31,970 bases of DNA from an uncultured Dorea sp. (GCA_910579015.1 CAJTRO010000041.1:1-31970), one strand, 5' to 3'. Counted from the stretch's first letter, positions 8,248 to 16,536 are shown. Notes: a model not told the origin generated them from the sequence alone. Numbers and translations are program-made.

Positions 8248-9759
8248 TCAATGTCTTCCATATAACACCGTTACTTCTCTTAATGCTTCTGCCAGCTCGT
8301 CTCTCAATACTCCCTCCCGGAAACGCCAGTCCCAGTTGCCGGAGGCGGTCCCAGGTGTGTTCATCCTTGCCTTGGAACCATAGCCCAGCACATCCTGCAA
8401 AGGAAAGACGGCATATCCGGCGATGCTCCCAAGCGCAGTGCGGATCAGGCACCAGCCCAGGTCTGCGGCATCCTCACAGTGTGTGTACCGGCAGACCTTG
8501 TGCTGGCATTCCGGGCGAAGCGTCAGATACCAGCCAAGAGACGTGTCGTTGTCATGGGTGCCCGTATAGCAGACACAATCGGGATCAGCGTACCGGTGGG
8601 GCAGATAAGCGCCTTCATCCAGCGAGTCGAAAGCGAATTGCAATACCTTCATGCCCGGGAAGCAGAAGGTCCTGCGCAGTGCGTCAACCTCCGGCGTGAT
8701 GATGCCGAGGTCCTCGGCGATGATCGGAAGATCGCCGCCAAGAGCCTTCTGTACGGCCTCAAACAGTGCATATCCGGGCGCGGGGATCCATTCGCCATTG
8801 ATCGCGGTCTTCTCGCCGTAAGGAATGGACCAGTAGGATTCGAAGCCTCGGAAATGGTCGATCCGCAGGATGTCGAGAGAACGCATCTGGTGCCTGATAC
8901 GCGAGATCCACCAGGAGAAGCCCTCTTCTTCGTGGGCTTTCCAGTTGTACAGAGGATTCCCCCATAATTGTCCCGTCGCAGAGAAATAATCCGGCGGGAC
9001 ACCGGCGACCTTAAGAGGATAACCGTCGGGATCCAGCTGGAACAGGTGACGGTTCGCCCATACGTCGGCGCTGTCCATGGATACGAAGATCGGAATATCC
9101 CCGATGATCCTCACGCCATGGTCGTTGGCATAGGATTTGAGGGCAAGCCACTCCTTATAGAAGATAAATTGTATAAACTGGTAGAAGCCGATCTGTTCGC
9201 TTAATGTATCGCGCAGACCGGCTTTGCCGTCCTCTGTCGGAATCCGGTAACAATCCTCCCATTCAAGCCAGCTTGCGCCGTTATTTGCGGACTTACAGGC
9301 CATGAACAGGGCGTAATCATCAAGCCAGAAGGATTCACGGCGTGTAAACCGTGCAAATTCCAGATAAAGAGGCGGCCTGTGGTAACCTGTGTTCTTAAAG
9401 CGGGAATAGGCCTTTTCAAGAAGAGCCTGCTTCCATGGAATGATGCGTCCGTAATCAATATGTTCCGGATCGCACTGCGGAACATCGGCAAGATCAGAAG
9501 CACGGATCAGGCCAAGCTCCTCTAAATGGTCAGGGCTGATCAGAAGCGGCTGTCCGGCGTATGCAGAAAAGCTCTGATAAGGGGAGTCCCCGTATCCGGT
9601 ATGTGTCAAAGGAAGGATCTGCCACAGATGCTGTCCTGCCTTTTCAAGAAAATCCACGAATTCATAGGCTGATCTTCCAAGATCCCCGATACCATAAGGT
9701 GAAGGAAGGGAAGTGGGATGCAGCAGAATCCCTGAGAGTCGTTCGTTATTTCTCATCAT
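8248..9759 (-). CDS. malQ: 4-alpha-glucanotransferase (amylomaltase, GH77)
   Basis: Transfers alpha-1,4-glucan segments between maltodextrins in glycogen or maltodextrin metabolism, in the cytosol. GH77 landmarks are complete: an N-terminal SGILLHPTSLPSPYGIGDLG, DIPIFVSMDSADVW near 221-234, and VAGVPPDYFSATGQLWGNPL near 251-270. The nucleophile is D301 in LRIDHFRGFE, the acid/base E349 in IIAEDLG, and the third carboxylate D403 in THDND. Length 503 aa is typical of the bacterial short form. AAGGAG precedes two adjacent ATG codons (9759 and 9756). A TATAAT (minus strand, 9799-9804) lies upstream, but its -35 is poor. No other maltodextrin genes are in the window. Confidence 0.96.
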   Translation of the reverse strand: MMRNNERLSGILLHPTSLPSPYGIGDLGRSAYEFVDFLEKAGQHLWQILPLTHTGYGDSPYQSFSAYAGQPLLISPDHLEELGLIRASDLADVPQCDPEHIDYGRIIPWKQALLEKAYSRFKNTGYHRPPLYLEFARFTRRESFWLDDYALFMACKSANNGASWLEWEDCYRIPTEDGKAGLRDTLSEQIGFYQFIQFIFYKEWLALKSYANDHGVRIIGDIPIFVSMDSADVWANRHLFQLDPDGYPLKVAGVPPDYFSATGQLWGNPLYNWKAHEEEGFSWWISRIRHQMRSLDILRIDHFRGFESYWSIPYGEKTAINGEWIPAPGYALFEAVQKALGGDLPIIAEDLGIITPEVDALRRTFCFPGMKVLQFAFDSLDEGAYLPHRYADPDCVCYTGTHDNDTSLGWYLTLRPECQHKVCRYTHCEDAADLGWCLIRTALGSIAGYAVFPLQDVLGYGSKARMNTPGTASGNWDWRFREGVLRDELAEALREVTVLYGRH

Positions 9760-9938
9760 TAATATCTCCTTATTCTATAAATGAACCAATTACGTCTCAT
9801 TATACTACAAAATTGGAATTTTTCATAGAGTTGCTGTGTATGATGTAGAGAGAATATATTAAGAAATGAGTTGCTTATGTGCCGACGGATGATTTTTGGT
9901 CCGAATGTATGTGGGTAACTTAGAGACAAGAGGCCGCC

Positions 9939-10352
9939 ATGAAGAAATACATGCTCTTTCTGACGCTTCCACTCTGTCTTATGATATTGACGGCATGTGC
10001 TGTAACCAGGACAGATGAGAAGAAAATAAGGGACGTTGAGTTTACCGTGATCGACAAGGAGGATATTCCCCAGGAATTCTTAACTCAGATCGAGGAAGAG
10101 AAGGACGGACAGATGAAACTGAGCTATGCAGACAAGGGGTGCCTGTATGCGGCCAGAGGCTATGGAACTCAGGATACCAGCGGATACAGCGTAACGGTCA
10201 ACCGGTGTTATGAGACAGAGCATGAGATACGCATAGACACCAGTCTTCTAGGCCCCGCAAAGGGAGAGAAGATTCTGAAGAAGAAGACTTGCCCTTATCT
10301 GGTGATCAAGATGGAATATACGGATAAGCAGGTTGAATTTGACATGTACTAG
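9939..10352 (+). CDS. PrcB-domain lipoprotein
   Basis: Small secreted lipoprotein of 137 aa. A basic start and hydrophobic segment end in the lipobox LTAC with C20 as the lipidated cysteine, so it should sit on the outer face of the membrane. The mature part resembles the PrcB C-terminal domain: FTVIDKEDIPQEF, then a CLYAARGYGTQDTSGYSV block (the family's glycine-turn-tyrosine core), GPAKGE and a PYLVIKMEY strand. The domain is named after a Treponema protease-complex subunit; its role in Clostridia is not established. It stands 29 bp before the SPOCS-LysM gene and is probably co-transcribed. RBS is AAGAGG. A weak sigma-A-like pair (TTGCTG, 18 bases, TATATT) lies about 65-95 bases upstream. 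Confidence 0.75.
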   Translation: MKKYMLFLTLPLCLMILTACAVTRTDEKKIRDVEFTVIDKEDIPQEFLTQIEEEKDGQMKLSYADKGCLYAARGYGTQDTSGYSVTVNRCYETEHEIRIDTSLLGPAKGEKILKKKTCPYLVIKMEYTDKQVEFDMY

Positions 10353-10381
10353 AAACAGTAGATTTAAGCAGGAGGACCGTA

Positions 10382-11941
10382 ATGGAATATGTAACCAGAC
10401 AGATGCAGACTTACAAGACGGGAAAGGTCATCACAGACCAGTTCTATATTGATGACGACTACAATGTACCGGACGCCAAGAGTGATGTTAAGAAGGTGAT
10501 CTTAGGAGAAGGAACCCTCACGGTAGAGGATATGAAGGTAGTGGAGAATTACATAAGGGTGGCAGGCAAACTCAATTTCAAGGTACTGTATGTGACGGAC
10601 GAAGGCGAGACACGTCTTTCCTGTCTGGAAGGGCGGATACCTTTCGAGGAGATGATCTACCTTGAGAAGGAGCCGGCCGGCAATCTGTTCGTGCAGTCTG
10701 CAAGCGTCGACATGACGGTTACGGCGATCCATTCAAGGAAGCTCAGCATCAAGACGCTGGCAGATCTGGCCATCTGCTCGGAAGGGCAGCAGGAAGCAGA
10801 ACTGACCGTAGATATCGAGAGTGATACATCCCTGTTTAAGAGATTCGAGAATAAGGAATTTCTTAAGGTATTTACAACGAAGAAGGATACCTACCGCATC
10901 AAGGAAGAGGCCGCCATAAGCGGAACGAAGGAGAACATCGGGACACTTTTGTGGACGGAGGTCACAAGCCGTAAGCTGGATACAAGGATTGAAGCCGACG
11001 AATTGAAGATCCAGGGCGAGCTCCTTCTGTTCTGTTTCTATGAATCTCTGGACGGGAAAACAGACTGGATCGAGCAGACGATTCCGTATGAGGGACGTAT
11101 AGAATGCAATGGAGCGCAGGATAATATGTATCATCAGATCTATCCGGAGCTTACGGACGTGAATATCGACGTGAAGATGGATGAGGACGGGGAAATGCGC
11201 CTCATAGGCGTGGAGGCAACCCTCGAGGTACGGCTGACGGTATATGAGGAGGAGAGGCTTGAGATCCTTGCAGACGCGTATTCGCTGGAACAGGCATGTA
11301 ACCCCAAGCTGTCCGAGGAATACCTGGAACAGCTTCTCATGCAGAACCATTCGAAATGCAAGGTCACGGAACAGCTGTCACTGCCTGAGATCAAGGATGA
11401 TATCTTGCAGATCTGCCACAGCAGCGCCAGGATACAGATCGAGCATACCGAAGCAGTGGACGGAGGCGTACAGATCGAAGGCGTGCTCCATATCAGCTTC
11501 CTGTATGTGAAAGCTGACGACGCTATCCCATTTGACACCTGGCAGGGAATGGTTCCGTTTTCCTACCTGTTAGAAAGCAACGAGACGGCGCCCGATATGA
11601 CATACGGTCTGACCTATGCGGTAGAACAGCTGTCCATCGGGCTTCTGGGAACGGATGAGATCGAGGTGAAGGCGGTTCTGGCATTCCACAGCTTCCTTAA
11701 GAAGCCGGTCATGATCAGGAACATCAGGGAGATTGAGTTTACGCCGTTTGACATGGAAGAGGTTGAGAAGAGACCGGGGATCATCGGGTATATTGTACGG
11801 GACGGAGATATCCTGTGGGATCTTGCGAAGAGATACAACACAACGGTGGAAGGCATCAAGGAAGTGAACGAACTGGAATCAGATGAAATAAAATCCGGAG
11901 ACAGGATATTGATTTTTAAGGAGAATATGAGTATACTATAA
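10382..11941 (+). CDS. SPOCS (DUF3794) and LysM domain protein, likely spore-envelope associated
   Basis: 519-aa protein without a signal peptide. The N-terminal two thirds fit repeated SPOCS/DUF3794 beta-rich domains. Examples are VILGEGTLTVEDMKVVENYI early and similar blocks later, including VKAVLAFHSFL just before the C-terminus. The last 45 residues form a LysM domain (IIGYIVRDGDILWDLAKRYN then IKSGDRILIF). SPOCS and LysM together are known from spore-coat morphogenetic proteins such as SpoVID/SafA-type factors, suggesting attachment to the spore cortex or coat; this role is inferred. RBS AGGAGG is 5-6 bases from ATG. Its 3' end carries a possible promoter for ispE. Confidence 0.85.
   Translation: MEYVTRQMQTYKTGKVITDQFYIDDDYNVPDAKSDVKKVILGEGTLTVEDMKVVENYIRVAGKLNFKVLYVTDEGETRLSCLEGRIPFEEMIYLEKEPAGNLFVQSASVDMTVTAIHSRKLSIKTLADLAICSEGQQEAELTVDIESDTSLFKRFENKEFLKVFTTKKDTYRIKEEAAISGTKENIGTLLWTEVTSRKLDTRIEADELKIQGELLLFCFYESLDGKTDWIEQTIPYEGRIECNGAQDNMYHQIYPELTDVNIDVKMDEDGEMRLIGVEATLEVRLTVYEEERLEILADAYSLEQACNPKLSEEYLEQLLMQNHSKCKVTEQLSLPEIKDDILQICHSSARIQIEHTEAVDGGVQIEGVLHISFLYVKADDAIPFDTWQGMVPFSYLLESNETAPDMTYGLTYAVEQLSIGLLGTDEIEVKAVLAFHSFLKKPVMIRNIREIEFTPFDMEEVEKRPGIIGYIVRDGDILWDLAKRYNTTVEGIKEVNELESDEIKSGDRILIFKENMSIL
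11909..11937 (+). promoter_or_regulatory. Sigma-A-like promoter for ispE-gntR
   Basis: TTGATT (11909-11914), 17 bases, TATACT (11932-11937) inside the last codons of the SPOCS-LysM gene. Match is four of six and five of six. The leader would be about 65 bases and contain a weak palindrome CTGTAT-ACATG-ATACAG. Confidence 0.4.
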
Positions 11942-12011
11942 GAACACTGTATACATGATACAGAATACATGAAATATTGAGATTAAGGCTGAGATTACAA
12001 GGAGAATACGC

Positions 12012-12887
12012 ATGGATAAATTAGATTTGAAAGCACTGGGGAAGATCAACCTCGGTCTGGATGTACTGGGAAGGCGGGAGAACGGCTACCATGACGTGCG
12101 CATGGTCATGCAGACCATTTATCTGTATGACCAGATCCGCATCGAGAAGGCAAAGGAGCCGGGGATACAGATCTACACGAATCTTTTCTATCTTCCGGTC
12201 AATGAGAATAACCTGGCATACCGTGCGGCGGACCTCCTGATGAAGGAATTCGGGATAAAGGAGGGCGTGAAGATCACACTGGATAAGCATATCCCGGTGG
12301 CCGCAGGGATGGCGGGAGGCAGTTCGAATGCGGCGGCGGTACTGTACGGGATAAACCGCATGTTTTCTCTCGGACTGACTCAGAAGGAGCTGATGGTAAG
12401 AGGCGTGTCTCTGGGAGCGGATGTTCCGTACTGCATCATGAGAGGGACCGTGCTCGCGGAGGGGATCGGAGAAGTGCTGACGCCTCTTGCGGCCATGCCC
12501 AGATGTTATGTCCTGATCGCGAAGCCTCCGATCAGTGTCTCCACCAAAGTTGTGTATGAGAAGCTGGATTCTCATAAGATTGAAGTACATCCTGATATAG
12601 ACGGGATCATAGACGGACTTAAGCTGCACGATTTAAGGAAAGTTGCGGCCTGCATGGGGAATGTACTTGAGAATGTAACGATAGAGGAATATCCGGTGAT
12701 AGAAGATATCAAGAAGATTATGATCAGGGAAGGCGCGCTGAACGCCATGATGAGCGGCAGCGGCCCTACGGTCTTCGGCCTGTTTGACGACAAGAGGCGG
12801 GCAAGACAGGCGGCATTCGGGATTAAGGAACGGCAGCTTGCAAGGCAGACGTATGTGACCAGCGTACATAATGCGAGGAGGAGATAA
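12012..12887 (+). CDS. ispE: 4-(cytidine 5'-diphospho)-2-C-methyl-D-erythritol kinase
   Basis: GHMP kinase of the non-mevalonate (MEP) isoprenoid pathway, phosphorylating CDP-methylerythritol at the 2-position. The three GHMP motifs are present: KINLGLDVLGRRENGYHDV near 11-29 with the conserved K and D, the glycine-rich ATP loop PVAAGMAGGSSNAAAVL near 96-112, and MSGSGPTVFGLF near 247-258. The 291-aa length is typical. AAGGAG stands before the ATG. The next gene begins 3 bases after its stop, so the GntR regulator is translationally linked. Isoprenoids made by this pathway feed undecaprenyl phosphate for wall synthesis. Confidence 0.96.
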   Translation: MDKLDLKALGKINLGLDVLGRRENGYHDVRMVMQTIYLYDQIRIEKAKEPGIQIYTNLFYLPVNENNLAYRAADLLMKEFGIKEGVKITLDKHIPVAAGMAGGSSNAAAVLYGINRMFSLGLTQKELMVRGVSLGADVPYCIMRGTVLAEGIGEVLTPLAAMPRCYVLIAKPPISVSTKVVYEKLDSHKIEVHPDIDGIIDGLKLHDLRKVAACMGNVLENVTIEEYPVIEDIKKIMIREGALNAMMSGSGPTVFGLFDDKRRARQAAFGIKERQLARQTYVTSVHNARRR

Positions 12888-12890
12888 AGG

Positions 12891-13562
12891 ATGGAACTGA
12901 AGGTCAACATGAGCGAATATCTTCCGTTAAGAGACGTGGTATTTAATACGCTGCGTCAGGCGATCCTGCGGGGAGAACTGAAGCCGGGCGAGAGGCTGAT
13001 GGAGATACAGCTGGCCAACAAGCTTGGCGTCAGCCGTACTCCTATCAGGGAGGCGATCCGCAAGCTTGAGCTTGAGGGGCTGGTGCTGATGATCCCAAGG
13101 AAGGGCGCCGAGGTGGCCGATATCTCCGAGAAGAGCCTGCGGGATGTGCTTGAGGTGAGAAGGGCGCTGGAGGAGCTGGCAGTCCGGCTTACCTGTGAGA
13201 AGATCACGAAGGCTCAGATCAGGGAGCTCAGGGAGTCGGCGGAGGAATTTAAGAAGATATTGAGGAGCAGTGACATCACACAGATTGCAGAGGCAGACGT
13301 CCGGTTTCACGATATCATTTATCTGGCCACGGATAATCAGAAGCTTATCCTGCTTCTGAATAATCTGAGAGAGCAGATGTACCGTTACCGGATTGAGTAC
13401 CTGAAACGGCCGGAGGTGTATCCACAGCTGACGGCAGAGCATGAGGAGATCATCAGGCGGATCGAGAGAAAAGAGAAGGAGGAGGCATGTGAGATCGTCT
13501 GTAAGCACATTGATAATCAGGTGGAAGCGGTGATGAATTCCATACGGACCAAGAACAGCTAG
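12891..13562 (+). CDS. GntR family transcriptional regulator (FCD/FadR subfamily)
   Basis: 223-aa DNA-binding regulator. Residues about 10-75 are a GntR winged helix (LRQAILRGELKPGERLMEIQ, then LGVSRTPIREAIRKLELEGL). The C-terminal part is the all-helical FCD effector domain with likely metal or ligand residues in ADVRFHDIIY, AEHEEII and CKHIDNQ. The effector and target genes are unknown. It begins 3 bp after ispE with GAGGAGG just upstream inside the end of ispE, so it is made from the ispE message. A short CGGAATTTTTCCG inverted repeat follows the stop, too small to call a terminator. Confidence 0.92.
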   Translation: MELKVNMSEYLPLRDVVFNTLRQAILRGELKPGERLMEIQLANKLGVSRTPIREAIRKLELEGLVLMIPRKGAEVADISEKSLRDVLEVRRALEELAVRLTCEKITKAQIRELRESAEEFKKILRSSDITQIAEADVRFHDIIYLATDNQKLILLLNNLREQMYRYRIEYLKRPEVYPQLTAEHEEIIRRIERKEKEEACEIVCKHIDNQVEAVMNSIRTKNS

Positions 13563-13583
13563 GCGGAATTTTTCCGTTGGGTT

Positions 13584-13613
13584 GTATAAAGTAAATGAGA
13601 TATGGCAAGACTT
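13584..13613 (+). promoter_or_regulatory. Sigma-F (forespore) type promoter for spoIIR
   Basis: GTATA (13584-13588), a 15-base spacer, then GGCAAGACTT (13604-13613). This fits the forespore sigma-F pattern GYATA-N15-GGnnAnAnT at all specified positions. The gene downstream is spoIIR, which in Bacillus subtilis is a sigma-F target, so position and pattern agree. The leader to the spoIIR ATG would be about 90 bases. Confidence 0.7.
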
Positions 13614-13706
13614 CTGATAGATGACAGGAGCGCGGGCGGACGGTTTGACGGTGCAGACCGGAGTATCTGACGGGACGCCCCGGGATGTTTAAGGAGGTCT
13701 TACATA

Positions 13707-14393
13707 ATGCGCTATGGGAAAAATTTTGAGATTGGGTATGGAATACGGCAGGTGATATGTGGTATACTGGGAATCTGTATTGCGGCGGCAGGGACGGGGA
13801 TTCTTGTGGAGAGAAGGATCGAGCAGGTTGACGCGAAGATGTCGCAGACGCAGCAGGAGCTGGCGGGAGAGGTCTTTCGATTCCATGTGCTGGCGAACAG
13901 TGACAGTGATGAGGATCAGGCTGTGAAGCTTAAGGTGAGGGACGCCGTGCTTGAGTACATGAAGGAGAGCATGGACCGGGAATTTGTAAAGAAGCCGGAT
14001 GCAGAGATGACGAAGGAGTGGGCAAAAAGCCACCTTGAGGAGCTTGAGCGGACGGCTGACCGGGTGATTGAGGAAGAGGGCTTCGCGTACAGTGCGAAGG
14101 CTGAGGTCCGGACGGTCTATTTCCCGGATAAGCTCTATGGGGACGTCTTTTTCCCGAAGGGGGATTATGAGGCGCTCAGGATCAGGCTCGGAGAGGCCAG
14201 AGGGCGTAACTGGTGGTGCGTTCTGTATCCGAATCTGTGTTTTACCAATGCGGCGTGCGCCGTTGTCAGCGATGAAGGGAAGGAAGGACTTAAGGAGGCT
14301 CTGACTGCGGAGGAATATGAGATGGTCACGGCGGCCTCGGATTTTAAAATAAAGTGGTTCTTCTTCGGAGATGATGCAGAAGAAGAGCAGTAA
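13707..14393 (+). CDS. spoIIR: Stage II sporulation protein R
   Basis: Forespore-made signalling protein that is secreted across the septum and triggers SpoIIGA to cleave pro-sigma-E in the mother cell. The N-terminal membrane or signal segment is about residues 14-34. It is followed by the SpoIIR signature FRFHVLANSDSDEDQ (57-71) and KLKVRDAVLEYM. Length 228 aa is normal. AAGGAGGT precedes the ATG. It has its own sigma-F type promoter, matching its known forespore control in Bacillus. The neighbours on either side are housekeeping genes, so it is a single-gene unit. Confidence 0.95.
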   Translation: MRYGKNFEIGYGIRQVICGILGICIAAAGTGILVERRIEQVDAKMSQTQQELAGEVFRFHVLANSDSDEDQAVKLKVRDAVLEYMKESMDREFVKKPDAEMTKEWAKSHLEELERTADRVIEEEGFAYSAKAEVRTVYFPDKLYGDVFFPKGDYEALRIRLGEARGRNWWCVLYPNLCFTNAACAVVSDEGKEGLKEALTAEEYEMVTAASDFKIKWFFFGDDAEEEQ

Positions 14394-14507
14394 AAGAGAT
14401 AGGGAAGGTGTCTGTCAGGACCGCCTGCAAAGTGCCGGCGGGTGTGGTGGACATCTTTTGCAATGTGTATCGATGTGTCATAACGACAGAAAGGAGTTAC
14501 ATAGCAA

Positions 14508-15224
14508 GTGCAAAGGAGTAACCAATATACATTTGAGAGCAGGATACGGTTCAGCGAGGTGGACCATACCAACCGGATCACACTGCCGGGAATCATTGAT
14601 TATTTTCAGGATTGCAGTACGTTCCAGTCGGAGAGCCTGGGGGTGGGACTTGAGTACTGCAAGAAGAAGCAGAGCGCCTGGGTATTATCTGCATGGCAGG
14701 TTGTGGCAGAGCGCCGTCCGGCTATGGGAGAGAAGGTGCGGATCAGTACATGGGCGACCGGATTCGACGGATTATACGGGACGCGTAATTTCTGTATGGA
14801 AGACGAAGAAGGGCAGATGGCCGCATACGCGAATTCTGTGTGGGTATTCATGGATATGAAGAAGGGAAGACCGGCAAGGGCGGATGCGCATGAGGTCGGG
14901 CTGTACGGTACGGGAGAACCGCTCTTGATGGATTATGAGCCGCGCAAGATAAAGCTTCCGAAGGAGACGCGCCCCTGTAAGGAGTATCCGGTAAGGAAGT
15001 ATCATATTGATACGAATGAGCATGTAAATAACAGCCAGTATGTTCAGATGGCTATGGAGGAGATCTGCGGGGGCGAAGCGGTGAAGAGACTGCGGGCAGA
15101 GTATAAGAAATCCGCCGTATACGGCGATATGATCTACCCCAGAGCGGCATTCGAAGAGGACAGGACCGTAATAGAGCTCTGCGACGAGGCCGGCGGGATC
15201 TATGCGGTGGTGGAACTAAAGTAA
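14508..15224 (+). CDS. Acyl-ACP thioesterase
   Basis: Double hot-dog fold thioesterase releasing fatty acids from acyl carrier protein, of the FatA/FatB-like family found in Clostridia. The first hot-dog starts YTFESRIRFSEVDHTNRIT and contains LPGIIDYFQDCSTFQSESLG. The second has the catalytic asparagine-histidine signature DTNEHVNNSQY near 168-178. Length 238 aa fits. The start is GTG with AAAGGAG 11 bases upstream; an upstream frame that overlaps it lacks family similarity. The 115 bp between spoIIR and this gene can fold (GGTGTC at 14408 pairing with GACATC at 14451, then TTTT), a possible weak terminator. Confidence 0.9.
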   Translation: MQRSNQYTFESRIRFSEVDHTNRITLPGIIDYFQDCSTFQSESLGVGLEYCKKKQSAWVLSAWQVVAERRPAMGEKVRISTWATGFDGLYGTRNFCMEDEEGQMAAYANSVWVFMDMKKGRPARADAHEVGLYGTGEPLLMDYEPRKIKLPKETRPCKEYPVRKYHIDTNEHVNNSQYVQMAMEEICGGEAVKRLRAEYKKSAVYGDMIYPRAAFEEDRTVIELCDEAGGIYAVVELK

Positions 15225-15255
15225 AAGGCTGAAAGAAGATACGAAAGGAACAGAT

Positions 15256-16095
15256 ATGACATTAGCAGAGAATCTGGGAAGAAGAGTAACATTGATGATT
15301 GTAAAACAGGTAGAATTCGGCGTCTACTTAGGGAACAGCCAGGAGAAGGTCCTGCTTCCCAAAAGGGAGGTCCCGAAAGGAGCCGAGCCTGGGGATCCGG
15401 TGGATGTATTCCTTTATAAGGACTCCTCAGACAGGCTGATCGCGACGACAAGAGAGCCGAAGATCAAGCTGGGAGAGCTTAAGGCTCTTCATGTGGCAGA
15501 TGCAGGGAAGATCGGGGCGTTTCTGGAATGGGGGCTTCCGAAGGATCTGCTGCTTCCGTTCAAGGAGCAGACCATGAAGGTCAAGAAAGGCGACGAGGTG
15601 CTGGTATCCCTCTATATTGACAAATCGAACAGGCTGTGTGCGACGATGAAGATCTACGAACTGCTCCGCCAGGATCCGCCCTATCAGAAGGACGACCATG
15701 TAGATGGGATCATCTATGACACCAGTGAGAATTACGGTCTGTTCGTTGCGGTGGACGACTGCTATTCTGCCCTGATCCCCAAGAGGGAGGCGTTCGGCGA
15801 TCTGAAAGCAGGGGACAGGGTACATGCAAGGGTTTTACGTGTCAGGGAAGACGGGAAGATGGATCTTGCCGTGAGGGAAAAAGCATTTGTGCAGATGGAG
15901 GCAGACGCTCAGATGCTTCTTAAAAAGATGCAGGAAAACGACGGGAGACTGCCGTTTACAGATAAGACGGATCCGGAACAGATCAAGAAGGAGCTGGGGC
16001 TCAGCAAGAACGCATTTAAGAGGGCTGTCGGACGGCTTCTGAAAGAAGGAAAGGTAGAAATTTGTGAAAATTTTATTGAAATCCGTAAAAGATAG
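15256..16095 (+). CDS. cvfB: CvfB-like S1 RNA-binding domain protein
   Basis: 279-aa protein of the CvfB/YitL family: consecutive S1-like OB-fold domains followed by a C-terminal winged helix. The first S1-like segment reads VEFGVYLGNSQEKVLLPKRE. A second is around IGAFLEWGLPKDLLLPFKEQ and a third around YGLFVAVDDCYSALIPKREA. The tail ELGLSKNAFKRAVGRLLKEG is a winged helix. CvfB binds RNA and affects virulence and RNA stability in Staphylococcus; its role here is not known. It follows the thioesterase by 31 bp and is probably co-transcribed. The promoter of the next gene overlaps its last codons. Confidence 0.9.
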   Translation: MTLAENLGRRVTLMIVKQVEFGVYLGNSQEKVLLPKREVPKGAEPGDPVDVFLYKDSSDRLIATTREPKIKLGELKALHVADAGKIGAFLEWGLPKDLLLPFKEQTMKVKKGDEVLVSLYIDKSNRLCATMKIYELLRQDPPYQKDDHVDGIIYDTSENYGLFVAVDDCYSALIPKREAFGDLKAGDRVHARVLRVREDGKMDLAVREKAFVQMEADAQMLLKKMQENDGRLPFTDKTDPEQIKKELGLSKNAFKRAVGRLLKEGKVEICENFIEIRKR

Positions 16096-16103
16096 GGTAT
16101 AAT
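16076..16103 (+). promoter_or_regulatory. Sigma-A promoter for the HPr-like gene and dnaE
   Basis: TTGAAA (16076-16081), a 16-base spacer and a perfect TATAAT (16098-16103), overlapping the end of the cvfB-like gene. It lies about 75 bases before the HPr-like start codon. Confidence 0.65.
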
Positions 16104-16176
16104 GAAGAAGATATCTCAACAAATGTAAGGCTCTGGAAAATGAAGAGTTTTAGAAAATGAAAGGAGAGTATAGACT

Positions 16177-16413
16177 ATGAAAGTACAGAATATTACGAAT
16201 ATCGACAAGTTTTTCAGCGTGATCGACGACTGCTCAGGCAAGGTAGAGCTGGTAACAGGAGAGGGAGACAGACTGAACCTTAAGTCCAAGCTGTCACAGT
16301 ATGTGTCGATGGCGAACATCTTCTCTAACGGAGAGATCCCGGAGTTAGAGATCATTGCCTATGAGAAGGAAGATATTGACAGACTGGTGAAGTTCATGGT
16401 GGACGGCGAGTAA
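16177..16413 (+). CDS. HPr-like protein lacking the phosphorylatable histidine (Crh-like)
   Basis: 78-aa protein with the HPr fold pattern: KVELV strand, a glycine turn, then LNLKSKLSQY matching the NLKSIMG segment of HPr, and ELEIIAYEKEDIDRLVKFM at the end. The whole protein contains no histidine, so the His15 phosphorylation used in sugar transport is impossible. The serine equivalent to HPr Ser46 is kept (S37). Bacillus Crh shows the same combination and acts as a CcpA cofactor after HPrK phosphorylation; whether this protein does so is inference. AAAGGAG precedes the ATG. It is followed by dnaE and pfkA. It could also be an inactive structural relative. Confidence 0.75.
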   Translation: MKVQNITNIDKFFSVIDDCSGKVELVTGEGDRLNLKSKLSQYVSMANIFSNGEIPELEIIAYEKEDIDRLVKFMVDGE

Positions 16414-16470
16414 GAGAGGCATACGGCCGTCAGATACAGAGACTGGAACAGGTATTCCTTAAGGGGCGCG

Positions 16471-16520
16471 GGCTGTGCTTTGCGGTTCTTGAAAAAGGAA
16501 TGCCTTTTTCTGTAACAGCC
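16471..16520 (+). other. Two-level RNA hairpin between the HPr-like gene and dnaE
   Basis: An inner stem GAAAAAGG-AATG-CCTTTTTC (16491-16510) is enclosed by GGCTGT (16471-16476) and ACAGCC (16515-16520). It ends just before the dnaE ribosome binding site. It may be an attenuator or RNA-processing element setting the ratio of the two products; there is no proper T-run after the stem. Confidence 0.45.
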
Positions 16521-16536
16521 AGGAAAAGGAGTAAGT

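Noticed and set aside
8228..8251. TTGAATC/GATTCAA 7-bp stem between malQ and plsC as a terminator
   Set aside because: Loop of 10 bases, no T-run on the minus strand, and it overlaps the malQ stop; too weak to call.
9799..9827. Promoter for malQ on the minus strand
   Set aside because: The TATAAT is perfect but no acceptable -35 lies 16-18 bases away; noted with the gene only.
9860..9938. Sigma-E or sigma-K promoter before the PrcB/SPOCS-LysM genes
   Set aside because: An ATATT word is present but the -10 at the right spacing (TTATGTGC) does not fit CATACAhT, and no CATAnnnTA with a proper AC box was found.
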